Of a DNA stretch of 64,000 nt, positions 55,640 to 64,000 are shown piece by piece. Under the pieces are notes generated by a model, which ran no database searches, was not told the DNA's origin, and was given only the letters and a program-made list of their open reading frames with translations. The translations under genes were made by a program, and so were the position numbers. Numbering within the stretch: the first letter of the stretch is position 1; every line of letters starts with the position of its first letter. This DNA is from Rhyacophila brunnea (Eukaryota; Arthropoda; Insecta; Trichoptera; Rhyacophilidae), in contig JAGYXB010000612.1 of the NCBI GenBank assembly GCA_022495005.1, positions 248,001 to 312,000 of the forward strand. The letters are read 5' to 3'.

Positions 55640-55912
55640 CCTTTAATGAAACCTATCGATACCCTAACCAATTGTGTCCGGGTAGCTCGTTTTTAAACGG
55701 TGTGTTAATATTATTTTTTTTTACTGTCCAATTAATTCGAGGACTACTTTTTTTGTGAGACATGCTTTTCCAACGTATGCAAATGTTCTGCCAAAGATGT
55801 TTCAATCTCTTTGGGTGATATTGTACTTCTGCTAAAACTGTCTTCTCTACTTTTGTAAACATGAGCAATAATAATTGTAGATCGTGGATGCCGTATTTTC
55901 TCGCAGCTTCTC
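55640..55912 (-). pseudogene. Pogo/jerky-type transposase N-terminal (HTH) remnant
   Basis: Read across two minus frames: REAARKYGIHDL / HPRSTII (a psq-type helix-turn-helix, E-AARKYGIPRSTI), then SREDSFSRSTISPKEIETSL, AEHLHTLEKH, and in the other frame NNINTPFKNELPGHNW. EAA.KYGIPRST and the LA..L..L...G.....K..V..L...Y...N....PF....PG..W module define the CENP-B/jerky/Tigger N-terminus. Frameshifts break it, and the sequence just upstream of the HTH continues only beyond the LINE, at about 59250-59330 (KDR-like basic start). The LINE thus sits in or next to the HTH exon. Confidence 0.65.
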
Positions 55913-58900
55913 TCTTCTTGGTCGTGCACTCATGGCTGAGGATCGTGACCACATTTAAATTTCGCCATCCTTTGAGCGACCAAGACTTTCCATCCTTCTC
56001 GATCTTCCGCTTCTCTCAGGGCAGAATGGATGGTGCCCCCAGTCAGCTCTTTCACTTGGTCGCTCCATCGCGCAGACGCTCTTCCTCTGCTTCGCCTTCC
56101 CTGGAGGCTACCCAAAACTACCAGTCTCTCCAGGTTGTCCGGTCCGCGCCTGACAATATGTCCAAAAAACTGCAGAATTCTTCTCAGACATATCGTCGAG
56201 AGCCGTTCCTTTATCTTCAGTCTCTGGATGATTGACTGGTTCGTCCTGTGCTCCGTCCAAGAAATGCGAAGCATTCGGCGCCAACACCACATCTCAAAGG
56301 CATCAATTGCCTTCCGTTCTCTTGCCTTCAGGGTCCACGACTCGACTCCGTATAGAAATATCGAGAACACTAATGTTTGCACGAACATCATTTTTGTGGC
56401 AATCGAAATTCCCCGATCCTTCCATATAGTGGTAAGGCGTGTCATCACATTGTTTGCAATCTTTGTGCGCCTTCTTATTTCCGCTTCGCATCCGCCCTTT
56501 CCACTGATGGTTGATCCAATATATACAAACTCGTCGACTGTTTCGAGGTTATGGAGTGTACTTGGTGTTGGTAGAAGGTTGGCCCGATCAACAACCATTA
56601 ACTTGGTCTTATTCCTATTAATAAGGAGGCCGTATTTGCGACTCTCTTCCTCTACCCGGTGTAGCAGCTCTGTGAGCTCTCTTTCATCAGCAGCGATTAG
56701 TGTGGTATCATCTGCGAATCTTAAGTTATTTATTTTCTGGCCACCAATTGTTATTCCGCCTTGCCAATGATCTAGGGCTCTTCACATTATATGTTCTCTA
56801 TATATATTGAATAACTGGGGAGATAAAACACAACCCTGACGAACTCCCTTCTCGGTTCGGAAACTCTCAGAAAACGCACTATTTACTCTTACCTTTGTGT
56901 AGCTATTGTTATATAAGTTTTTGATGAGACAGGTAAGGTGTGATGGAACTCCCATTTCCAGAAGTACCTTCCACATACAGTTACATCTTACGCAGTCGAA
57001 TGCCTTCTGATAGTCAATAAAGCATAACATCATAGGGGTATTAAACTCTTTGCATTTTTTAATTAGTTGTCTGATGTTCAGAATTTGCTCTCGAGTTCCC
57101 TTGCCCACAACAAATCTGCTTATTCCTTGGGTATTTGTCGGTCGATGAAATTCTTCAGACGTCTGCTGATTATATGTAATAAGATCTTTCTTGCATGTGG
57201 AATAAGTGAGATTGTTCGATAGTTTTCACATTTACGCGAGGAACCTTTTTTGTGCAGGGGGATCAAAATTGACTCTGTCCAGTGCTTGGGCCATACACCA
57301 CTTTTCCAGATCATGTTGCATAATTGATGTTTGATTCTTTTTCCGTCATCATTGACTTTTTTTAAGGCTTCTGCAGCTATGCCATCGCCACCTAGTGACT
57401 TGTGGGTTTTTAGTCTCTTTATCGCCTCTATCACTTCACTAAAAAGTATTTCAGGTTCTTGCTCATCGATACGTACGTCAACCACCTCATCATCCTCTTC
57501 TCTATCTCTGTATAGGGCTTCACAATTTGTTTTCCACCTTGCCGTGACCCTATCCAACTCCATAAGTAGTGTGCAGTCCTCTTCCTCGATGGCCCAGTTC
57601 ATTTTCTTGAGATCCCCTGTAATTTCTTTCACTTTTTGGAAAAGATCGCGAGTTTCTACTCTGACAGCATGGGTTTCGATGTCTTCACACTTATTTCTGA
57701 GTAAAAGATTCTTATCCCGCCGACAGAGTCGCTGAACAACTCTGTTTTGTTCAGAGTACCTTGCATATTGTATAGTTGAATTAAGGCCCTTATTTCTAAG
57801 ATCGGCTCTTGTTTGTATGGCCTCCCATGTTTCATCAGATATCCAGATCTTGCGACGTTTTGTATGTTCCTTATTGTTATTGAGTTTCTGGACTTTCTCC
57901 ATCGCGCATAAGGTGGCTTCCTTCAACTTATTCCATGTTGTTTCGACATTGTCGCTGGGGTCTACGTATAGTGATGCCATTTTACGATTCACCTCCTCGC
58001 TAAATTGCGATGTCGTAGTATCGTTAAATATAAACGGTCGAGTATTCTCACATCGTTTAGTCTTTTTCAACTTTAGTCTCATATTAATTGGCAACAAGAA
58101 GTTGGTGATCGCTACCGCAGTCTGCACCTGGGTAGGTTTGTACATTAAACACTGATGACCGCCATCTTTTATTTATTGTTATGAAATCAATCTGGTTTCT
58201 ATAGCGATCAGCAGGTGAGATCCATGTATATAACCTCTTGCGTTGCGATTGCCATGTCCAAATTTACCGATAAACTCTCTGACATGATTGTCGTTCATGG
58301 TATTCCGACTTTGGCGTTCATATCGCCTTGAACAACGGTGATCTCTCTTTTGGGTATTTCTTGGATTGTGCTTCTTAGCACCATGAAAATTTTTTCGCTC
58401 TCCTCGTCTGTTGATGCAGCTGTAGGCGCATATACTTGTATAATGTTCAGCAAATATGGGTGGGCGTTGAGCTTTATTGTTATTATCCTGTCACTAATCG
58501 AATTGTATCCAATGACACTATCTCGGAGAGTTCGTGGTACAATAAAAGCTACTCCGTTTCGACTTTCGTTTTGTCCTAAACAATATACCATGTTGCCGAG
58601 TTCAGTCTCGAAGTGTCCGGATCCTTCCCAATGTGTTTCGCTTAAACCCATTATATTTACGTTGTATCTCTGCATCTCTTTTTCGATGATTGCGAGCTTT
58701 CCAGGGTGTTATACAAGTCCCCTTACGTTCCATGTACCTATTTTATTTGTGATTTTCGTGACCGATTTACCAGTATCTGATTTCCCACACGTTGCCTGAT
58801 AAATCACACCCGTGTGCCCAGTAACCAATTTCACACCCCGCGGCCTGGACCCTGCGCGGCGCCGGGTGTCAGCCGGATCACCTGACGTACTGTTACGATT

Positions 58901-59245
58901 TTGATGTTGCGTGTTTGGGTTTTCGTGGGATTTTAATGTGGTGGTTTCCCGTTGCATTCCACATCGCAATATTGAAACCGTTCATAATGTTTTCATTATC
59001 GCCTTCAAGTGTCTGTTCTAAGGCTGTTCCAATCCCCTTGATCACTACCCTTAGTCAGTACTGAAGAAATTGCTGCCTTCCTCCAGTGGATCCCTCTTAG
59101 TCTAGCTCCTCATCATAGACCTGTCTGGCTTGGGAGACCCTTCCGGTAGTTAAACCACCGCCAGCATAGCTGTACGAATCCTCGGAACGCGCTAGCCTCC
59201 TCACCACGACAAGTTGGAGATCCAACCGAGAGGCTTCATATCCTG
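55908..59245 (-). mobile_element. RTE-like non-LTR retrotransposon, nearly full length, defective
   Basis: On the minus strand, from about 59245, a GC-balanced 5' region is followed by an endonuclease, a reverse transcriptase and a C-terminal module, ending with a stop at 55930 and a short degenerate tail (CACGACCAAGAAGAG). It interrupts a Tigger-like transposase remnant. About 3.3 kb is the usual full length for the RTE clade. Its plus-strand shadows include frames of 134-246 codons. Confidence 0.85.
55930..58969 (-). pseudogene. RTE-like LINE polyprotein: AP endonuclease plus reverse transcriptase, frameshifted
   Basis: In order along the minus strand: GTWNVRGLV (58740-58709), the first APE-endonuclease motif; after a frame change IMGLSETHWEGSGHF, IIQVYAPTAA and VVQGDMNAKVG (58675-58295). 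Next comes a badly eroded segment where the SDH motif should lie, then MRLKLKKTKRCENTR and a linker (58145-57500). RT fingers follow with KSLGGDGIAAEALKK, WKSGVWPKHWTESILIPLHK and NYRTISLIPHARKILLHII (to 57120). RT motif A is CFIDYQKAFDCVR and motif B EKGVRQGCVLSPQLFNIY (57108-56782). The catalytic FADD is at 56718-56707 in a further frame, and the C-terminal part has SIFLYGVESWTLKARERKAI and RRILQFFGHIVRRG (56598-55930). At least four frame breaks make it non-functional. Confidence 0.9.
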
Positions 59246-59986
59246 TCAAAAGGTTGTTTTTTTACACATGTTTTTTGTAATTTTTCTTGGTCGTAAGCTC
59301 TTTTATCTGTCTTTCATTTATATTTACATGTGGAAAAAATGCTCATTAATTATCACATGTTAGATAAGCATTTATTTAAAAAATTTATGTTTTAAATTGA
59401 AACACATTCACTCTTCCTAGTACCTACTTAGCTAACATAAAACTATAATAATGAAATTATAAGCATTTTATTTCAATTACGAACATTTTTTCGATCAATA
59501 TAAATAATGCGTCGTGTCCCATCACTAGTTAAAATAATGACTGCGAATTGATAGAAAATATATGGGGAAGTGTGACACAAAACAAAGGTGCACTTACCCC
59601 ACGCGTTTACTTTCGTGGGGAAAGTGTGTCTACTCGATTAAAGCCTTAAAATGCTTATCAATAAGTAAAACAATAACAATACGTGAAGCAAGGTACCAAA
59701 ACACATATACTCACAAAATTTTACAACCACAATGTGCCGATTTCCGTGTTTTAAAAAATAGTTTAGTAACAGCTACCATCTCGCTCGTCAACTTCAAAAT
59801 GTCGTCTGGAGAATAATCCGTGTACTCACCTCAAAAAACATGGTATCGACACCATTTCTGATTATTTTTATAAATCAGTGACTTTGCTATCACTTTTCCA
59901 TAGATGGCATCATCCAATTCGTAGTAGATACTGAGATATCTTAGTAGCTACACTTACCCCAAAGTTACACTTACCCCGATTCACCT

Positions 59987-60889
59987 TACTACATAATATT
60001 ATTATACATTTCTAAAGTAGACAATTATTTCAACATGTTTAAAACTCATTTAGTGCTAACCCGTGACTGGCACGTTTGGAGTATTTGGCCATTAGGTATA
60101 ATTAACGTGTTATTTAAATGTGGTAATTAAAAGGTCAGCAGTGATTATGTTAATAGGTGTTTATTATTAAGAAAATTTGTGATTATGGTTTGTTTGCAGG
60201 AATCTTTTAATGTTTTTCTAATATCATTTTGAATTTTCCTAAGAGCGATATTGTTATATTCTAATTCGTTCATTCCTCTCCTCGCTCAGTATGCTGGTGC
60301 TGGACATTGTCTGTCATTTGGGACTTGGAAGTGAAGAAATTAAACACCGGAATAGCGGTCGAAAACAGCAATTTTTATTTTAATACTACTATTTGAAGAC
60401 TGGAAAAACTAATGGAGCTAAGTGCCATTTTTTGAGGAAATGAGAAAAATAAATAATGTATGTATACACGCCAATGCAAAGCCACTAGAGCTATGACGTT
60501 TCTATATCTTTTTGGCTAACTGTGGTAGACCTCGCAAGATAGCACTAGCTATATGTCCTCCCCGTCTGAAAATCCCAACAGAGCTATGTGCCATGCGTCG
60601 TGTTTGGTCATCTTTCTTGCGTTTAAACGCGTTAGGATTGTTTTTTTTAGTATTTTTCAAGACTGTTTGTGGTATTTTTGTAGTGGAGTAAGATTTAAAG
60701 TATTTTAGGATTGTATTTTTTACGGAATTGTGATGATAGAAGAAGATTTAAGTGCCTCTCAGTTTTCTTCACCCAAATTGATGGGACGGGAAAGGGTCAT
60801 TCAAGTTGAAGCAACACAAAAGAAGGATCAGTGGGATGGGATGAGTTAAATGAAATTGGAAAAGAATCGAGTCGTGATAGTCCAATTGT
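59987..60889. other. Intergenic spacer, nothing recognised
   Basis: AT-rich; no repeat copy or coding motif was found. Confidence 0.3.
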
Positions 60890-61090
60890 AATGATATATT
60901 TTTTTTGAGATTTTGGAAGGGAAGCATTAACCATTCCTATTTTTATTTCCCTAACCAGCTTACGTGAAAGTCTTTTTAAAATTAACGGTGAGGATGCATG
61001 TGAACTCTTTGTATCATTTGATTCGTACTGTATCACTCACGGTCTGTTACAGGAGTGAGAGAAAGAGATAATGTGAATCCTCACATTTTA
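60890..61090 (+). repeat. Dispersed repeat family E, copy 2
   Basis: It matches 22905-23095 in direct orientation (GCATTAACCATTCCTAT, CTTACGTGAAAG, CTGTATCACTCACGGTC, CAGGAGTGAGAGAAAG). The minus frame at 60797-61036 covers it and has no recognised domain. Confidence 0.55.
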
Positions 61091-61377
61091 AACTGAGGCT
61101 TAATTCCTCTTACCATCGCGGAGTAGAGTTTTGGCAGAGAAAAGGGACAAATCTACAGTGACAAGGCTCAGATAATAATTTTTGTTCATAAGGTCTTTGA
61201 AGATTTCAGCACTAAAGAAGAACTACTATCATTTGTTATTTTTACCATAAGCTCAACCAAATATAATTATAATATGCTCGTGTATGTTGAAAAATGGCAA
61301 TCGGAGAGTGTGGTAGATTATTGCCAGTTTTGATACAAGTAGATCACTGCCTACTTGACATAATATTATGTACTTGG

Positions 61378-61903
61378 CAGTGGCGAGGGGTAAGGTAGGC
61401 TGGATTAGACATACATAGTAAACACTAAACTTTGTGAGTCATACTTATTCGTTTTCATTGAACTATGAATACAATTTGCAGCTGGTGCTGGTTAGTTTTT
61501 AAATTCAACCCCAAAAATAGTGGACACTTTTTCAGTCATATATACTTATTGGTTGTCGTTGAATTAAGAATACATATTAGAGATGGTGTTGGTTAATTTT
61601 TTTAAATTCATTAAACCCTGCCTAAACCAAATCATAATCGATAAAAAAAGTATTCTTCTATATTTAGAATATCTAAAATTAAGTTTGGTTTAATGGTATT
61701 TAGATATTTTATAGATAAATAAATATTTTTTGGTTATTATCTACAACATATGGCTTGGATTAGGCAGGGGTTAATTGAATTTTAAAAACTAAGAAATTCC
61801 ATCTACACATTGTAGTCAGTTCAATGAAAACAAACATTTGACTGACAAAGTTTAGTGTGCACTATATATGTTGGATCTTAACAGTTTACATCCTTCGCTA
61901 TCG
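61378..61903. mobile_element. Palindromic hAT-like MITE family C, copy 3, 8-bp TSD
   Basis: The start CAGTGGCGAGGGGTAAGGTA and the end CATCCTTCGCTATCG are inverted repeats, flanked by GTACTTGG (61370-61377) and GTACCTGG (61904-61911), 7 of 8 identical. The long internal arms (TTAAACCCTGCCTAAACC on one side, GGATTAGGCAGGGGTTAA on the other) pair around ATATTTTATAGAT near 61710. The 8-bp TSD assigns the family to hAT-type mobilisation. Confidence 0.75.
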
Positions 61904-62539
61904 GTACCTGGGATAGTATAATGTGATGTTTACGTATTTTTAATTGTCTATTGTCAATAACATGCAAATCATTTTGGGGAAAGAATATACTGCCGTACTA
62001 AGCACAGAGGCCGTATCTGCATTTTAGGCAAGTGGGAGAAACGAGCTCACACATTATTTTACTTTTGCTGCTTCTACTGTAGAACTTTTGGTTTATTGTA
62101 TAAGCCTATAATGCTTTATTTTGGTGTAACATCCCTTAAAAATCCCATATTTGTCATTTTTCACATAAATAATGCACTTACGGCCTCCTTCATACAAAGC
62201 ATTTCTTAGAGCGTACTAAGGTAATATGGCCGTATCTACATTTCCCCTCCATTAATATCAGATATCTTTTTTTCACACAAGAATTCTGGAGTAAATGGGA
62301 TAGAATATTTAGTATTCCTTTAGGATAATAAAATAATATGGTTTATGATCTTAACATTATATTGGAAGACAATTTATTTAAAATAAATATAAAAATAGCA
62401 AACAACAGAAAAGCAGTCATATAAGTTGAAAGTAATTAGTTGTAATTAATGTCTAAAATAAGTAAAAACAGAACTAAAACAATATAATATACTTAAATGA
62501 TTTGAAAATCATATAAATCAGTATTTTGTCTAAAAATTG

Positions 62540-62890
62540 TTAAGAGTTAACAGGCAAATCTTTCCAAAACTTCATTCGGTTATTTGGAATGATACCTTTT
62601 CCAGAGTGGATTAATTTAGATTTAATATTACCTTTTTTTTCTTTAGTTAATCCAATTGAAGTTTTAATAATACTAGGAAAAGGTATACTGGATTTTAATA
62701 CTTTTGCAGATAAGAAGTTCAATTCAATCAGTGGTCCGTAAAATGTCTTTTTGTATGTTAAAGTATTTCGTCCTCTATTTGCGATAACTTGTACCATGTC
62801 ATGCAAATATGGCCTTTCCGTGTGCTTTTTATTTATTTTATGTATTGAAAGTAAGATTACTTTTTCAACAATTTCTATTTGTAAACATGA
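62540..62890 (-). pseudogene. C-terminal remnant of a transposase-like protein
   Basis: The minus frame 62806-62540, with an open extension upstream to about 62890, reads HTERPYLHDMVQVIANRGRN, then YGPLIELNFLSAKVLKSS, GLTKEKKGNIKSKLIHSGKG and ends IPNNRMKFWKDLPVNS. The ending (a lysine-rich helix, then IP...+.F+..LP) is like the C-terminus of the family in the 50097 element (LQELKSVIEKDHHYFYDNL). Similarity is weak and the assignment is tentative. Confidence 0.35.
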
Positions 62891-63413
62891 TGCCTATTAC
62901 ATTTAATATAATACTATTTATGAAAACAATAAATACATAGGTTCGCTGCCACCTTTCATAATATAGAATAATCCCAGTGCCAATCCACGAAAACATAAAA
63001 ATGAGGTCAAGTAGATGAAACTAACTGATGACTAACCATTTTCATAATATTTTTTTATTAGTCGCAACCGGAGGCACCATAACTTAAACTTGACCGTGAG
63101 ATGTATTTGTTATAAGAAGTTATTGTAACTCATAAATTAAAATAAAATTTACTTGCGTAAATCAACCAAAATCGAAGTAATCAATATATAATAATACACT
63201 TCAAAACAAATATAAGATATTATTACTGCAGTTATCAACAAAAAACGAATCAAATACACGGTTATAGAATCATTAGGTTCACACTGAGTAACAGTCAAAT
63301 GTTGAATGCGGCTTTTGCAGTCACGCAATAGCAATCGAAATATGGTATTATTACTAAAGCAATTTGGCCGTAACAACAGCGATACTAGGCCATTTCGGCT
63401 GTAAGTCCAAAAA

Positions 63414-63464
63414 ACTAAAGGATATTAGCCGTATCTGTGTCAGATACGTCTTAAATCCTTTAGT
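63414..63464. repeat. 51-bp hairpin inside the 61990-63680 element
   Basis: ACTAAAGGAT and GTATCTG on the left pair with CAGATAC and ATCCTTTAGT on the right, with small mismatches between and TGT in the loop. The stem includes one of the GCCGTATCTG subterminal motifs. Confidence 0.65.
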
Positions 63465-63717
63465 AAATGCTAGTTACGACCGAACCGCTTAGTATTTATC
63501 GTGTTTTTCCTCATACTGCGTATATACGGCTTTTAAAAAACTCAATTTTCTCTGGAAATATAGCAGTTTTGGCTGGTTTTTTTTTACCGATCTTATACAA
63601 AAACTCTGCTGAATCCAAATTCATCAAAACATGAAAATACCTAAATACGTCAGTTACGGCCTCTGTGCTTAGTACGGCAGTATAACAAATGAAGAAAACG
63701 GTGTTTCAAATTTTTTT

Positions 63718-63723
63718 TTTATT
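63718..63723 (-). terminator. Poly(A) signal AATAAA
   Basis: AATAAA on the minus strand, 46 bases past the stop codon at 63769, followed by an A-rich and then GAAACACC sequence. It probably serves the gene whose last exon is at 63769-63943. The transposon at 61990-63680 begins just beyond it. Confidence 0.6.
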
Positions 63724-63768
63724 CATAACTAAGTTCATTCATATTAAAAATTCAGATTTTATAAAAAT

Positions 63769-63943
63769 TTATGCGTTTGCTGCCGCCGCCGTTTGTTTAG
63801 CTTTTTCCTCAATGTCTTCTGCATCACTGTCTTCTTGATCTTCTTCCGTTTGAGGTGGCAATTCGGATACTTCTCCTGACTCCACAAACAGGAATGGATC
63901 AATCTTCAGTTGTTCGTCGCCCGGTGGACACTTCAAATAGCAT
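63769..63943 (-). CDS. Terminal exon of an unrecognised gene with acidic C-terminus
   Basis: It starts after a clear acceptor (TTTTGTTCAG at 63944-63953, preceded by pyrimidine-rich sequence) and ends with TAA at 63769-63771. The one leftover base plus 58 codons read CYLKCPPGDEQLKIDPFLFV, then ESGEVSELPPQTEEDQEDSD, AEDIEEKAKQTAAAANA. The acidic stretch, codon-like composition, splice site and downstream AATAAA support a real 3' exon. The upstream coding sequence is outside the window. I do not recognise the family; many nuclear and trafficking proteins end with such acidic tails. The M-initiated extension upstream to 63999 is intron. Confidence 0.7.
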
Positions 63944-64000
63944 CTGAACAAAACATACAAGAAAATTATTTTCGATTGCAAACAGATAACATGGAACATC

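Larger units (their letters stand above)
54663..59986 (-). mobile_element. 5.3-kb Tigger/pogo-like element with LINE insertion, TA target site
   Basis: The left end AGGTGAGTAGGGGTAAGTAT and the right end (complement AGGTGAATCGGGGTAAGTGT) are inverted and abut TA at 54661-54662 and 59987-59988. The words CTTACCCC and GGGGTAAGTG also recur inside (54870-54890, 59592, 59950). On the minus strand it carries a decayed pogo/jerky-type transposase N-terminal part, which a RTE-like LINE (55908-59245) interrupts. Subtracting the LINE leaves about 2 kb, a normal size for a Tigger element. A GC-rich patch at 55345-55515 may be a further insertion. Confidence 0.7.
61990..63680 (-). mobile_element. 1.7-kb TIR transposon, 4-bp TATA target site, Sola-like candidate
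   Basis: Inverted ends CTGCCGTACTAAGCACAGAG plus GCCGTA (about 28 bp) are flanked by TATA at 61986-61989 and 63681-63684. GGCCGTA or its complement recurs at 62009, 62179, 62228, 63366, 63427 (AGCCGTATCTG), about 63534 and 63656, always near the ends. A decayed minus-strand frame lies in the middle. It resembles the element at 50097-52138 in TSD size, repeated subterminal motif and position of the protein remnant. Confidence 0.65.

Noticed and set aside
55861..58799. Several plus-strand frames of 65-246 codons
   Set aside because: They are antisense shadows of the RTE-like LINE, whose minus-strand frames carry endonuclease and reverse-transcriptase motifs.
1..64000. CRISPR arrays, rRNA operons or bacterial genes
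   Set aside because: No regularly spaced repeats of CRISPR type, no rRNA words and no bacterial gene organisation were seen; the window is eukaryotic.

Overview
This is an AT-rich eukaryotic window with intron-exon genes on the minus strand and dense transposable-element (TE) debris. The TE types (RTE-like and Jockey/CR1-like LINEs, tRNA-derived SINEs, hAT and Tigger/pogo elements, many MITEs), the frequent GTAGGTA/TACCTAC strings and a CNOT6/twin-type gene with a multi-kilobase intron point to an arthropod, most likely an insect. A hemipteran fits, but this cannot be settled from the sequence alone. There is no prokaryotic operon, rRNA or CRISPR array.

Host genes. Only two loci are convincing. 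(1) Two coding exons of a CCR4-NOT deadenylase catalytic subunit (CNOT6/CNOT6L, fly twin) lie on the minus strand at 46777-47078 and 37103-37278. Together they encode the N-terminus and leucine-rich repeats. A likely 5' untranslated exon sits at about 53095-53250. No nuclease-domain exon is visible between 37103 and position 1, so the following intron probably exceeds 37 kb and most of the left half of the window is intronic. (2) The last coding exon of an unrecognised gene with an acidic C-terminus lies at 63769-63943 (-), with a poly(A) signal at 63718-63723.

Region by region. 1-25 kb: dispersed repeats (families A-G), several CpG-rich non-coding patches, SINEs, a tandem duplication at 15.4-17.3 kb carrying a later hAT MITE with a perfect 8-bp target-site duplication (TSD), a LINE 3' end at 18.3-18.8 kb and a deleted hAT at 20.4-21.2 kb. 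25-37 kb: a hAT deletion derivative with a MITE inside its transposase, then mostly anonymous AT-rich DNA with small SINE/MITE remnants. 37-47 kb: CNOT6 intron holding a 1.4-kb TTAA-flanked foldback and a second, inverted copy of the nested hAT+MITE composite. 49-54 kb: a Tigger remnant and a 2.0-kb transposon with terminal inverted repeats (TIRs) that encodes a poorly characterised transposase-like family. 54-60 kb: a 5.3-kb Tigger/pogo-like element split by a 3.3-kb RTE-like LINE. 61-64 kb: a palindromic hAT-like MITE, a second 1.7-kb element with 4-bp TSDs, and the terminal exon.

Most notable: two (perhaps three) elements flanked by 4-bp AT-rich TSDs and carrying repeated subterminal motifs (50097-52138, 61990-63680, 7168-7551). 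The first encodes a decayed protein with SDGCGYQNRN and EADSAH motifs. They are candidates for a Sola-like or unnamed transposon group. Element boundaries were found by eye from inverted repeats and TSDs; identity levels are estimates.
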